A stretch of 64,000 bases of DNA from assembly GCA_035304285.1 (NCBI GenBank), contig DATGQI010000036.1:9760-73759 (forward strand). The letters run 5' to 3'. Position numbers and translations under genes: made by a program. The notes below the pieces were generated by a model. It had not been told where the DNA came from, made no database searches, and worked only from the letters and a program-made list of their open reading frames with translations. The stretch's first letter is position 1. Every line of letters starts with the position of its first letter. Source of the stretch: IDS-8 sp035304285. Lineage in GTDB: Bacteria; Pseudomonadota; Gammaproteobacteria; Steroidobacterales; Woeseiaceae. Positions 19,068 through 28,894 of this stretch are shown here, piece after piece.

Positions 19068-22000
19068 ATGAAACACACCGAAATTGCGGTGAGGCGACCC
19101 GTCACGACGTTCGTGATATTCGTCGCGCTTGCCCTTGTTGGCCTGATCTCCTCACGCCTTCTTCCGCTCGAAAAGTTTCCCGATATCGAGTTCCCGGGAA
19201 TATTCATCCAGGTTCCGTATGAGGGCTCAACACCGGAAGAAGTCGAACGGCTGATCACCCGTCCCATCGAGGAAGCGCTTGCCACCTTGAGCGGCGTCGA
19301 GAGAATGGTCTCCACCTCGAGCGAAAGCCAGGCGGAAGTGTTCCTCGAATTCGGGTGGGACCAGAGCATGGGCGCGAAAGGCATAGAAGCGCGCGCCAAG
19401 GTAGACGGGATCCGCCATGAACTTCCGGAGGATGTCCGGCGGGTTTTCATCTTTACCGGCTCGCTCGGCGACCAACCGGTCTTGCAACTGCGCATCTCCA
19501 GCCAGCGCGATCTCTCCGACAGTTACGGGTTACTGGACCGGCTGCTGAAACGCCGCATCGAGCGCGTGGAGGGAGTGTCGCGAGTCGACCTCCAGGGAGT
19601 CGACCCGAAGGAGATTCGGATACTGATAGACGCCGACAGGATGTCGGCCCATGGCGTGGATATCGATCAGCTCAAACAGCTTCTCGAGCAAAGCAACTTC
19701 GCCGTCAGCGCGGGTCGTATCACCGACAGCGGGCAGCGTTTCAGTGTGCGTCCACGGGGAGAATTTGCGTCCCTCGAGGAGATCCGCAACCTGGTCATCG
19801 ACAGCAGTAACCTGCGCCTCAAGGACGTTGCCGCCGTCGAGATGCGCAGTCCGGACCGTGACTACGGACGTCACCTGAACCGCAGCTATGCGATCGGCCT
19901 CGCCGTCAGCAAGGCGACCGGGGCTAACATGGTCGAAGTGTCCGACCGCGTCATGAAGGAGATTGAGGAGATAAGCCAGCTGCCCCAGATGCGCGGCATA
20001 GAGATATTCGACCTCGACAACCAGGCTGACAGCGTACGGAAGTCTTTGGGCGATCTCCTGCAAGCCGGTCTGATCGGAGCGCTTCTCGCAGTGGTGGTGC
20101 TGTACCTGTTCCTGCGTCACATCACGACGACACTTATCGTCATCGCCGCTGTGCCTTTCGCCCTCACTATTACCCTCGGCGTCATGTACTTCGCGGACCT
20201 GAGCCTCAACATCCTCAGCATGATGGGACTGATGCTTGCTGTCGGCATGCTCGTGGATAACGCCGTCGTCGTCACGGAAAGCATCTTCCGCCGGCGCGCC
20301 ATTAATCCGGAGCAACCATTCCAGGCCACCCTCGCCGGCGTCAACGAGGTTGGGCTTGCTGTCATCGCAGGAACGGCAACGACCATCATCGTCTTCGTAC
20401 CGCTAATGTTCGGCACGAAGACCGACATCTCCATTTTCATGACGCATGTCTCCGTTACCATCATGGTGGCACTGGTTGCGTCGCTCTGCATCGCGCAGAC
20501 GCTCGTGCCCATGCTTGCCGCCCGGGTTCCCGCGCCACCACCGGCGAAAGAGGGAGCCTGGATGACGAGGCTGACCAGCCGCTACGCCCGGAGTCTCGGC
20601 TGGATACTCGGTCATCCATGGTGGACCGGCGTCGGAGTGGTGCTGATCTGCGCAGTCGGCGTCATGCCGTTGATGCTGAATCTCGTCAAGTTCGACGCTT
20701 TCCCGCAGGATGCGGGCCGACGGCTGTACATGCCCTACCATCTTGAGGGGCAGTATCCGCTGGAAACGGTCAAGAACGCGGTGGACAGGGTGGAAGCATA
20801 CCTTTTCGAGAACCAGGAAGAGTTCAATATCCGCGCTGTGTACAGCTACTACGACAAGGGCGAAGCGCAGTCGACGTTGCTGCTTACTGACGAAGAGGAC
20901 GCGACTCTCTCGACCTCGGAAGTCATCGAGCGAATCAAGGAGAACCTGCCGGTCATCGCGATCGGTAAACCGAATTTCCAGTTCGACCAGCAGGGCGGAG
21001 GTGAAGGCTTCAGCCTGCAGGTCTCCGGCGACTCCACGTCGCGTCTCAACGAACTGGGAGCAGAAGTAGTGCGCCTGCTCTCGGGCGTCGAAGGACTGGA
21101 AGACATCCGCTCCGACGCGGAGTCGGGTGAGCGCGAGGTGCGGGTCTCGATCGACAGGATCCGTGCGGCACAGGCCGGCCTCACGACAAGGCAGATCGCC
21201 GACGCAATAGCAGTCGCCATGCGCGGCCAGAACCTTCGCGAGTTCCGTGGCGAGAGTGGAGAAGTGGAAGTGCGGCTGGCGTTTCGGGAAAGCGACAAGC
21301 AAAGTATCGACCAGCTCGGAGGGCTCCCGCTGTACACGGGCGACGGACGCCGGATCAGGCTCGGGAGCGTCGCCGATTTCGAGATGGGCTTCTCACCGGA
21401 CTCGATCCGGCGCACCGACCGCCAGACCGGGGTCGTGCTGAGCGCGAACCTTGCAGGCGACGCCACTCTCGATACCGTGCGGCCGAAAGTCGAGGCGCTG
21501 ATGGGGCAGTTCGAGTTGCCGCCCGGCTACAGCTGGAAATTCGGCCGCGGCTTCGAGCGACAGGATGAAACACAGCAGATGATGTTGCAGAACATCGTGC
21601 TCGGTATCGCCTGCATCTTCCTCGTTATGGCAGCGCTGTTCGAATCGCTGCTGTTTCCGTTTTCCATCATCCTGGGATCAATCGTGTTCTCGATCTTCGG
21701 CGTGTTTCTCCTGTTCGCCGCGACGGGTACCACCTTCACGTTCATGGCTTCGATCGGCATCATGATCCTGATCGGGGTCGTGGTGAACAATGGCATCGTT
21801 CTGATCGACCATGTGAACAACCTGCGCCTGCAAGGCCTCCCCCGGAACGCGGCAGTTATCGAGGCCGGACGCGACCGGCTGCGCCCGATCCTGATGACCG
21901 TTGCCACTACCATCGTGGGTCTCGCACCCCTGGCAGTCAGCACCACGCAGATCGGCGGCGATGGCCCCGCTTACTTCCCCATGGCGCGCGCCATCATCGG

Positions 22001-22148
22001 CGGGCTGGCATTTTCCACGATCGTGTCCCTGCTGGTGGTGCCAGCGTTCTACTGTTACTTCGACACCCTGTCCGCATGGGGTCGCAAGGTGATGCGAACT
22101 GCACGCGGCCACGTAGGCCGCGCCGACACCGCCGGCGCTGGCGGCTAA
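19068..22148 (+). CDS. RND efflux permease 2 (AcrB/MdtC-like)
   Basis: The 1026-residue permease has the same fold (PLEKFPDIEFPGIFIQVPYE at the first porter segment, TM4 GMLVDNAVVVTES, TM10 GVVVNNGIVLIDHVNN). It lies 4 bp after permease 1, so the pair is co-translated and may form a heterotrimer as MdtB/MdtC do. TM4 and TM10 again show D-N and N-N. No outer-membrane channel gene is in the operon, so a shared TolC-type protein from elsewhere is expected. Confidence 0.93.
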   Translation: MKHTEIAVRRPVTTFVIFVALALVGLISSRLLPLEKFPDIEFPGIFIQVPYEGSTPEEVERLITRPIEEALATLSGVERMVSTSSESQAEVFLEFGWDQSMGAKGIEARAKVDGIRHELPEDVRRVFIFTGSLGDQPVLQLRISSQRDLSDSYGLLDRLLKRRIERVEGVSRVDLQGVDPKEIRILIDADRMSAHGVDIDQLKQLLEQSNFAVSAGRITDSGQRFSVRPRGEFASLEEIRNLVIDSSNLRLKDVAAVEMRSPDRDYGRHLNRSYAIGLAVSKATGANMVEVSDRVMKEIEEISQLPQMRGIEIFDLDNQADSVRKSLGDLLQAGLIGALLAVVVLYLFLRHITTTLIVIAAVPFALTITLGVMYFADLSLNILSMMGLMLAVGMLVDNAVVVTESIFRRRAINPEQPFQATLAGVNEVGLAVIAGTATTIIVFVPLMFGTKTDISIFMTHVSVTIMVALVASLCIAQTLVPMLAARVPAPPPAKEGAWMTRLTSRYARSLGWILGHPWWTGVGVVLICAVGVMPLMLNLVKFDAFPQDAGRRLYMPYHLEGQYPLETVKNAVDRVEAYLFENQEEFNIRAVYSYYDKGEAQSTLLLTDEEDATLSTSEVIERIKENLPVIAIGKPNFQFDQQGGGEGFSLQVSGDSTSRLNELGAEVVRLLSGVEGLEDIRSDAESGEREVRVSIDRIRAAQAGLTTRQIADAIAVAMRGQNLREFRGESGEVEVRLAFRESDKQSIDQLGGLPLYTGDGRRIRLGSVADFEMGFSPDSIRRTDRQTGVVLSANLAGDATLDTVRPKVEALMGQFELPPGYSWKFGRGFERQDETQQMMLQNIVLGIACIFLVMAALFESLLFPFSIILGSIVFSIFGVFLLFAATGTTFTFMASIGIMILIGVVVNNGIVLIDHVNNLRLQGLPRNAAVIEAGRDRLRPILMTVATTIVGLAPLAVSTTQIGGDGPAYFPMARAIIGGLAFSTIVSLLVVPAFYCYFDTLSAWGRKVMRTARGHVGRADTAGAGG

Positions 22149-22266
22149 CGGCCTGCAGGAGCCGACGTAAAGCGAAAGCACCGGGGATACGAAATGCGCG
22201 CCTGGTCCCCTCGGGGCGGCGGCGAATCCGGGCGAGCTCGCTGTTCTTTCATCCACCTTCACACTC

Positions 22267-22286
22267 GCCCGCATGGCGGGCTCTAC
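22267..22286. repeat. REP-like palindrome copy 1
   Basis: GCCCGC-ATG-GCGGGC followed by TCTAC. On the minus strand the GTAG at its edge supplies the TAG stop codon (22283-22285) of the choice-of-anchor H gene. Related copies lie at 28789-28809 and 54641-54662. The palindrome can also act as a transcription stop between convergent units. Confidence 0.45.
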
Positions 22287-23089
22287 GAGCCAGAACGCCT
22301 GCGGCGATGTCTGGCGACGAGCAGCGTTGACCCAAGCAGCACGGCCATTTGCCAGTCGAAGGCGCCACCGCCACTGCGATGGTGATGGTGGTGTCGATTT
22401 GGGTCGTCGCGGTTGAAGTCCTCGAGCGGCAGGAATCCAAGACCGGAATCGTCTTCCGGCCCGATGTCGGCAACAAAGGCGCCATCGTAGGTATCGTACA
22501 ACTCGATCAACAGGTCGTAGCTTCCGGTGGGATAGCCGGTTTCGAGTTCCGTTACCACCACGTACTCATCGTCGCTGGTGGCGCCATAAATGCTGAAGGG
22601 TTCGGTAACGGCGTATTCATTCCACGGCCCCCCTTCATAGCTCAGGTACAAGACAGCGTAGACATCGGCAACTTCGAAGTACGTGTCTGCGTCGAACAGA
22701 ACGTCCAATCCATGGAAGTAGCCATCCTGGTCGTCGTCGTTGAAAAGCTGCACGTCCGCGTAGTAGAACCAGAAGTCGTTCGAGGCAGATTGGTATCCCT
22801 TCGATTCGATCGCCGCGGTGCCGGATGAAGCTTTGCCGCTGGTCGTTGCCGGACCCGGTTTCCGGCGGAGTCCTTCAGTCACCAGGGGATCGAAGGCATC
22901 GCTGGTCCGGGCCTTCAGGGACATTCGCTCGCGCCCGCCCTTGTCAAAGTAGAGGGTCGTGGATTCCCGCTCCTCGGCTTGCTCAGGCTGCTGGTCGCCA
23001 GCCGCAGAAGTCTGTCCGATGCCAAGCCCGAGAAACGCGGCAATGACAGCGCGCCCGATCCATTCTCTCGTGGTTGTAAACGTGAACAT
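22283..23089 (-). CDS. choice-of-anchor H family exported protein
   Basis: It encodes 268 residues from the ATG at 23089 (AGGAC upstream); the long open frame to 23383 is not needed. A signal peptide (MFTFTTTREWIGRAVIAAFLG) precedes a linker and an aromatic, acidic beta domain, WFYYADVQLFNDDDQDGYFH, typical of the choice-of-anchor H family. The C-terminus has a His-rich run (DPNRHHHHHRSGGG), then a short hydrophobic helix and RHRRRR, which looks like a GlyGly-CTERM-type sorting tail processed by rhombosortase; no rhombosortase gene is in the window. Likely surface-exposed; function unknown. Confidence 0.7.
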   Translation of the reverse strand: MFTFTTTREWIGRAVIAAFLGLGIGQTSAAGDQQPEQAEERESTTLYFDKGGRERMSLKARTSDAFDPLVTEGLRRKPGPATTSGKASSGTAAIESKGYQSASNDFWFYYADVQLFNDDDQDGYFHGLDVLFDADTYFEVADVYAVLYLSYEGGPWNEYAVTEPFSIYGATSDDEYVVVTELETGYPTGSYDLLIELYDTYDGAFVADIGPEDDSGLGFLPLEDFNRDDPNRHHHHHRSGGGAFDWQMAVLLGSTLLVARHRRRRSGS

Positions 23090-23222
23090 GACGAAGTCCT
23101 CTTTGCCGCACATCCGGTGCTTGTACGCATTAAAGGACAGTAACGATGAATCGAGGCTGAACCCGCGGGCGCGTTTCATGAACGGATAATGAACGAGCCC
23201 ACATGCCGCCTGGCCCTCGGCT

Positions 23223-24173
23223 TTACGAGGCCTCGCGCATGCCCGCGAGGTCTGCTTCCGCGGCGATGAAGCCGAAGGAGTCCCACCCATCGGTGCTGGT
23301 GATCTCCTGCAGGCGTCTCCGCGCCTCCGCCCGGTCGCCACTGTAAAAAAACCAGTTCGCGATGCCGTAAGCCGCGGCTGCACCGGTCGGATTGCCTGTG
23401 TCGTCGGATGCCAGGGCAGCCAGCGACAGCTCCCCCTTGTAGAAGAGACAAAGACGGTGATAGACGGTGTTCTCGATGACGTTCATGTCAGCGGTAATAT
23501 CGTCAAGCGTCTGCTCAGCTTCCGCGGGCTTGCCCATGCGACGCAGGATCATGTAACGCCAGTGCGTTGTCGACACGCGGTTGTCGTCATTTCCACCCGT
23601 GTCGTAGGCTGCCTGAAACGCCCGGTAAGCGTTAGGCCAATCGTGCTTCAGGTAGTACGCGAGCCCCAGGTGATACCAGATGTTTCCGTGGAGTGTGCTC
23701 ACCGGGATATTCAGCGCATTTGGCATACCGTCCGGCTCGATCGTGTTCTCCTCGTTTTGGATCAGGTCCGCCGCAAATTCGAGATCTTCGATTGCGCGCC
23801 GGAACTCTCGCACCGAGATGAGCCGATGACCGCGATGCCGGTACATGCGTGCGTCGCGCGGATGCTTTTCCATGCCCTCCGAAAAGATGCGGATTGCGCT
23901 GCGGTAATCCCCGGTATACGCCATGCGCCGGCCGTACCAGATGATGCTGTCCGCATCCCCCGGGTGCTGCTCGTAGGCGGCTCTTGCCGCGTCGAGTTTC
24001 TCGAGAGCAGCATTATCCGGCTGTCCCGAAACAAGCGCTTCTCCAAAGAGCGTATAGCCTTGCACCCCCTTCGGCAGCTCCGGCGCGCCGTCACCGGGAG
24101 AAGCCGCAGCGACGGATGCCGTGGAAGCCAGGAAGGTCCAGACCGCAATGGCGATGATCAACCTCGATATCAT
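23223..24173 (-). CDS. exported TPR-repeat protein
   Basis: The 316-residue protein has a signal peptide (MISRLIIAIAVWTFLASTASVAAAS) and helical tetratricopeptide pairs across most of its length, for example WYGRRMAYTGDYRSAIRIFS and WYHLGLAYYLKHDWPNAYRA. It overlaps the stop of the upstream M28 peptidase gene as ATGA (24170-24173), so the two are translationally coupled. It is probably a periplasmic scaffold or partner for the peptidase; no more specific role is visible. Confidence 0.8.
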   Translation of the reverse strand: MISRLIIAIAVWTFLASTASVAAASPGDGAPELPKGVQGYTLFGEALVSGQPDNAALEKLDAARAAYEQHPGDADSIIWYGRRMAYTGDYRSAIRIFSEGMEKHPRDARMYRHRGHRLISVREFRRAIEDLEFAADLIQNEENTIEPDGMPNALNIPVSTLHGNIWYHLGLAYYLKHDWPNAYRAFQAAYDTGGNDDNRVSTTHWRYMILRRMGKPAEAEQTLDDITADMNVIENTVYHRLCLFYKGELSLAALASDDTGNPTGAAAAYGIANWFFYSGDRAEARRRLQEITSTDGWDSFGFIAAEADLAGMREAS

Positions 24174-26413
24174 TCGAGACCCATCGCCGCGATCGTCTCG
24201 ATACGGTCAGCAATGTCATTCAGCACCTCCGCCACCAGCGCAATCTGCGGCCCGACCGCCTCGTAGTCTCGCTGTTCGATCGCCTCGCGCACCCCCGGGA
24301 TGGTCTTGACGCCGTAGCCCGTGTAAAAGCCCGGGGCGTAAATGTGGTGCTTGTACCAGGGGCGTCCCATAAGCCCCTCTTCCCGCGTCAGCAAGCGTTC
24401 GCTCGTGTACAGGAGCTCGTTAATTTCGCTGGAGCGAACCGTGCTGCCACTCATCACCTCCTCATACTCCGCGGCCGCCTCCTGCAGGCGCGTCAGCGCA
24501 TTCTGCAAAGGCGCGAAGTTGAAGTGGGGCACCGGTTGCTCATGTGCCGGAGGGCCGAGCGTCATCGTCGGATCCAGTGCGGCATCGTACGCACCGTTCT
24601 CCAGCAGCCTGTTGTTCAGTGCCGTCTCCTCCCGCATCGAATCCGCAAGCTCCTCGAGCTGCGTTACATACAATGCGACATTATCGGCAAAGCCGGTGAA
24701 CTCGAACGGCAGACGCGGTGCATTCGCCAGCCGCAGCGTCGCCCGCCCGCCAACCTTCGACAGCGCGACGCCATAGACGAGACCGGGGTCGCGCCACGTC
24801 GTGTAGTGTTCGTAGGTGTCGTAGAGCGTGTGGTAGCTGCCGCCCCCGCCCTCACCGCCGAAGCCCAGGTTTGCAGAGGCTACACCCAGGTGTTGCAGGA
24901 ACGGTGTGTAGTCGGATCCGGAACCCATGGGGTAGATCCTCAGGTCTTCGCGTTTCTCGGCCTCATCCCTGGCTTTGCCATCGGACGCGTTTACAACCAG
25001 CTGCTTCCTCCGGCGCTCCTTGAGCGTCAGGCCGGTCTGCGGGTCTATAACGTCGTCCGCAACCTGGTTCAGAAATCGCTCCAGTACATGGCTGCCGCCG
25101 ATACTGACGAAGCCCCGGCTGTTGCTATCGGTGTTGAGGTAAGCCACGGCGTGTTCGCGGAGTTCGTCCGCATGGTGTTCGGCCCATTCAGTCGAGCCGA
25201 TCAGCCCCGGTTCCTCCGCATCCCAGGCTGCGTACACGATGGTTCGTGCGGGCGGAATCCCGTCCTCTGCCAGCGCTGCGACCGCCTTCGCCTCCGACAG
25301 CATCGCGACCAGTCCTGAAACGGGATCGGCGGCGCCGTGATTCCATCCATCATGATGGTTGCCGCGGATGATCCACTCATCCGGCCACTTTGCGCCGTCC
25401 AGCCGCGCTATCACGTTGTACGCGGTGACGCGGTTCCAGTTGAAAGAGACTTTAAGACGCACCCTCGCCGGTCCCGGACCGAGGTGATAAGTGATCGGCA
25501 AAGCGCCGCGCCATTCCGCCGGCACAACTGCGCCGTCCAGCGCCGCAAGCAGCGGCAACGCATCGCGCTGCGAAATCGGCAGAACCGGGATCTTCGTGAT
25601 GGTCGGCGAGTTCGCAACCGTCAACCGTTTCGCCGACTTCGTCGCGCCGATACCAGGAGTGAGGACATCGCCGGGATAGGTCGGCATGTCCATGACCGAT
25701 CCCCGTTGCACAGCGCTTTCGTGCTTGAAAGGCCCCTTTGGATAGGCATCGCCTTGCGCATAACCATCGTCGGCAGGGTCGGAATAGATGATGGTGCCGA
25801 TCGCGCCTTTTTCTCCGGCAAGCTTCGGCTTGATGCCGCGCCATGACCTGCCGTACTTCGCAATCGCGATCTTGCCGCGCACGTCGATCCCGTGCCGCTC
25901 GAGCAACTCGTAATCGCCGGGGATGCCATAGTTGACGAAGACTAGTTCTCCCTCCACTTCGCCGTCGGTGGAGAACGCGTTGTACGGCGGCAATAGCTCG
26001 TCCCGTACCGAGGTGGACGGATCCTCTGGTAAGGCGTCCTCTTCAAGCAAAGCCGTGTACGTATGCGGCGCGACTAATTCAAGCTCGCGAGTAGCAGGCG
26101 TCGGCAGGAGGATCTCATATTCCTCGATCTCGACGTCATAGCCCCAGGACTCGAACAGGTCGGCAATGTAACGGGCGTTCTCACGGCCCGCGCGTGAGCC
26201 GACATGATGAGGCTTAGCCGACAGGTGCCGCAGCCATTCATCCTGGTCGGCTGCACTTATGTCTTCGTCGAAAGCCTTCTCGAGTTCGCGCTGCGCTCCT
26301 GTCGTCTCCTCGTCGAACCCCGCCAGGTGAGTGCCACTCTCGCCCTCTGCGTTATTCGCAGCGGCAAATGCAAAAGCGGCCGGCATGAGAAGCGCGCCAA
26401 GTAATACCTTCAT
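24170..26413 (-). CDS. M28B metallopeptidase (glutamate carboxypeptidase II-like)
   Basis: The 747-residue exported protein (signal MKVLLGALLMPAAFAFAAA) has the order of the PSMA/transferrin-receptor group: a PA domain (about 110-270), an M28 zinc peptidase domain (about 320-560) and a C-terminal helical dimerisation domain. Di-zinc and catalytic residues are visible in GNHHDGWNHGAADP, WDAEEPGLIGSTEW, YLNTDSN and the terminal His in SYHTLYDTY. It would cleave C-terminal acidic or other residues from peptides in the periplasm. First gene of a unit with the TPR protein. Confidence 0.93.
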   Translation of the reverse strand: MKVLLGALLMPAAFAFAAANNAEGESGTHLAGFDEETTGAQRELEKAFDEDISAADQDEWLRHLSAKPHHVGSRAGRENARYIADLFESWGYDVEIEEYEILLPTPATRELELVAPHTYTALLEEDALPEDPSTSVRDELLPPYNAFSTDGEVEGELVFVNYGIPGDYELLERHGIDVRGKIAIAKYGRSWRGIKPKLAGEKGAIGTIIYSDPADDGYAQGDAYPKGPFKHESAVQRGSVMDMPTYPGDVLTPGIGATKSAKRLTVANSPTITKIPVLPISQRDALPLLAALDGAVVPAEWRGALPITYHLGPGPARVRLKVSFNWNRVTAYNVIARLDGAKWPDEWIIRGNHHDGWNHGAADPVSGLVAMLSEAKAVAALAEDGIPPARTIVYAAWDAEEPGLIGSTEWAEHHADELREHAVAYLNTDSNSRGFVSIGGSHVLERFLNQVADDVIDPQTGLTLKERRRKQLVVNASDGKARDEAEKREDLRIYPMGSGSDYTPFLQHLGVASANLGFGGEGGGGSYHTLYDTYEHYTTWRDPGLVYGVALSKVGGRATLRLANAPRLPFEFTGFADNVALYVTQLEELADSMREETALNNRLLENGAYDAALDPTMTLGPPAHEQPVPHFNFAPLQNALTRLQEAAAEYEEVMSGSTVRSSEINELLYTSERLLTREEGLMGRPWYKHHIYAPGFYTGYGVKTIPGVREAIEQRDYEAVGPQIALVAEVLNDIADRIETIAAMGLE

Positions 26414-26431
26414 GAAACTCCTTGGATCCTA

Positions 26432-27244
26432 TTATTCGGCTACGATGCGAGCACGGAACTCCCGCAGTCTTTCCTTTACCGTCGCACGGTGTTCGTCGCC
26501 CATGCGAAGCAGGAGTTTTTGTCCGGGTGAGAGCTCTTCCAGCTCCGGGTCCGCAAACTCGTAGAGTACGTGCGGCCGCGTAAGGATCAACTCCCCTCCC
26601 GGCTCCGGAGTTGCCAGCAGGTGGTCGATAACTTCGATCACCCGGTCGTTGAAGTAACCATCCGGATAACCCAGACCGATGTAGGCCTTCTGGAACAGCG
26701 GGAAGAACCGACGGTAAAGTTCTTCCACTTCCGCAACATCGGCGTTCTCGACCATGCCGACAATCGCGTCGTATCGCTCGTAATTTTCCGGAGCGATGAC
26801 GTACTCCCCTTCTTCTTCAGTTTCGTTCACTGCCAGCTGGCCGCCGATACCGCTCATGGGCTTTATTCGTTCCGCGATTTGCTCCCGCGGCAGGTTGTCG
26901 ATGGTGGCGACGACACGTTCAACCAGGTTTTGCTCGATCAGCCGCTCCGAGAGCGCCGGGCCGAACAACTCCGAAAGTTCGAGGCTGAAGTACTCGTCGC
27001 TTTCTTCCAGGGGAGGCAGTGGCCGCAGCTCCGGCTGCCCGGCCGCTTCCTCTCCTGTCGTCTCGAGTGGGTGATCGGGCGCAACGGGCGGCGCCTCTTC
27101 CACCGTCTCCGGAGGATCTGTCCGGACGTCTGGCTCTATGTCGCTCGCAGTACGGTCGCTTTGCCACCAGTAAAATGCCAGCGCCGCCGCCAGCGCAATG
27201 GCCAGCAGAACGGGAATAAGCCACTGAAGTACGTCTTTGCGCAT
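26432..27244 (-). CDS. DUF3014 membrane-anchored protein
   Basis: The 270-residue protein has one N-terminal membrane helix (VLQWLIPVLLAIALAAALAF), an acidic Pro/Glu-rich linker (about 35-80), then a conserved helical domain with LPREQIAERIKPMSG and LYRRFFPLFQKAYIGLGYPD, as in DUF3014. Function unknown. It sits 18 bp upstream of the M28 peptidase gene and probably heads that operon; it diverges from the DUF885 gene. Confidence 0.8.
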   Translation of the reverse strand: MRKDVLQWLIPVLLAIALAAALAFYWWQSDRTASDIEPDVRTDPPETVEEAPPVAPDHPLETTGEEAAGQPELRPLPPLEESDEYFSLELSELFGPALSERLIEQNLVERVVATIDNLPREQIAERIKPMSGIGGQLAVNETEEEGEYVIAPENYERYDAIVGMVENADVAEVEELYRRFFPLFQKAYIGLGYPDGYFNDRVIEVIDHLLATPEPGGELILTRPHVLYEFADPELEELSPGQKLLLRMGDEHRATVKERLREFRARIVAE

Positions 27245-27407
27245 CGCGAAGTACTCTTGAAGTCACCGCCTCCGGGCAGCGCCGAATGCCGCACCCCTAA
27301 TCGTCATAGCGTTCGATTGGGCAGCAAACATCCTAACAGGTTTATCATTTGGAAAAGAACGAGCTTCGACTGCTATCCTGTCTGACCTCATGCACCGGAG
27401 TTCCAAA

Positions 27408-28754
27408 ATGGGCGTTCGCATGCTCGGCAAGGCCACCTGTATTGCGGCCGCGCTGGCAGTAGCTGGTTGCGGGGAAGAGCAGCGTATGGAGTCCGCTCCT
27501 GATCTCGATGACCTGGCGCGGAAGTATGTTGTTCTCGAACTGACGATGGGTCTCCATGACGACAATCACGTCGATGCCTACTTCGGCCCGGAAGAGTTGA
27601 GGCAGATCGCGCAGGAGTCACCTCTCACGTTGACCGAGATCGCCGATGAGGCCGGAGCACTCGCGGAACAGGTTGCGAAGTGGCCCGGCAACCGCAGCGA
27701 CAGGATGCAACTCGGGCGGATTGATGGACTGCAACGACGGCTGCGCGCGCTCTCAGCGAGAGTTGCGATCAACCAGGGCCAAACCTTCTCTTTCGATGAA
27801 GAATCCCGGCTGCTCTTCGGCGTGACGGCGCCGGATTATGACGCGGCGCACTTCGAGGACATACTGCAGCGCATCGACGAACTTCTGCCCGGCGCCGGAA
27901 GCCTTTCAGCGAGAGTCAACGATTTCCAGAACCGGTTCGTTATTCCGCCGGACAAGCTCGCTGCCGTCTTCGATGCCGCTATCGCAGAGTGCCGGCGCCG
28001 AACGCTCGAAAAAATAGATCTCCCCGAGGAAGAGTCCTTCAGCCTCGAGTATGTCACCGAAAAACCATGGTCAGGCTACAACTGGTACCAGGGCCGGTCG
28101 CAGAGCCTCATCCAGATAAATACCGACCTGCCGATTTTCATCAGTCGGGCGGTCGATCTCGGTTGCCACGAAGGGTATCCGGGCCACCATACGTTCAACG
28201 TACTGCTGGAGAAAAACCTGGTCCAGCGGGAAGGATGGGTTGAATTCACGCTGTACCCGCTGTTCAGCCCGCAGTCGCTGATCGCCGAGGGCAGCGCCAA
28301 CTACGGCGTGGAACTGGCTTTCCCGGGAAACGAGCGCGTGGAGTTCGAAAAACTGGAGCTGTTCCCGCTGGCGGGACTCGACCCCGCCGAGGCCGACCGG
28401 TATTACGCCTTGCAGGAATTGCTGGACCGGCTGAGTTATGCGGGGAACGAAGCGGCGAGAGACTATCTTGACGGCGACATCGACCGGGAACAGGCGGCCA
28501 GGTGGCTCGAGGAATATGCACTAGCGTCACCGGAGCGAGCGCGCCAAAGGGTGGATTTCTTCGACACCTACCGCAGTTACGTAATCAACTACAACCTGGG
28601 CCAGGACCTCGTGCGTGGGTACGTGGAGCGCGGGATCGGGCCGGAGGGCGAGCAACAGGGGGCGCTGGAGGAGCGGCGCTGGAAGCGGTTCACGGAAATG
28701 CTGTCGACCCCGACATTGCCCTCAGACCTGGCGGAGACAACGGACGCCCGTTGA
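27408..28754 (+). CDS. DUF885 family lipoprotein, putative metallohydrolase
   Basis: It encodes 448 residues from the ATG at 27408, which has GGAG at 7 nt; an ATG at 27390 is also in frame without a site. A lipobox VAGC (near residue 23) marks a lipoprotein. The DUF885 signature HEGYPGHH is present at about residue 255 (GCHEGYPGHHTFN) with an Asn-Tyr-Gly stretch downstream (EGSANYGVELAF). The family is thought to be a zinc-dependent carboxypeptidase-like group; the substrate here is unknown. Confidence 0.85.
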   Translation: MGVRMLGKATCIAAALAVAGCGEEQRMESAPDLDDLARKYVVLELTMGLHDDNHVDAYFGPEELRQIAQESPLTLTEIADEAGALAEQVAKWPGNRSDRMQLGRIDGLQRRLRALSARVAINQGQTFSFDEESRLLFGVTAPDYDAAHFEDILQRIDELLPGAGSLSARVNDFQNRFVIPPDKLAAVFDAAIAECRRRTLEKIDLPEEESFSLEYVTEKPWSGYNWYQGRSQSLIQINTDLPIFISRAVDLGCHEGYPGHHTFNVLLEKNLVQREGWVEFTLYPLFSPQSLIAEGSANYGVELAFPGNERVEFEKLELFPLAGLDPAEADRYYALQELLDRLSYAGNEAARDYLDGDIDREQAARWLEEYALASPERARQRVDFFDTYRSYVINYNLGQDLVRGYVERGIGPEGEQQGALEERRWKRFTEMLSTPTLPSDLAETTDAR

Positions 28755-28788
28755 GGAATCTATGCATCGACGCAGGTAGAAAGATGTC

Positions 28789-28809
28789 GCCCGCAGTGCG
28801 GGCTCCTAC
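28789..28809. repeat. REP-like palindrome copy 2
   Basis: GCCCGC-AGT-GCGGGC followed by TCCTAC, 34 bp after the DUF885 stop and between convergent genes. It resembles the GTAGGAGC-type extragenic palindromes of pseudomonads and xanthomonads and may also act as a terminator, though no U-tract follows. Confidence 0.5.
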
Positions 28810-28894
28810 AGCGGTCGATTCCAAAGCCGCTGTCAATCGTTCGGACAGGAGGCTGTAGTGGCCCGTCTTCGGGCGACCCGCAATCCTGGCAACA

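Noticed and set aside
15839..22148. Heavy-metal (CusA/CzcA) efflux assignment for the RND permeases
   Set aside because: I do not see the metal-specific TM4 pattern or Met/His-rich adaptors, so a multidrug-type or unknown substrate is safer.
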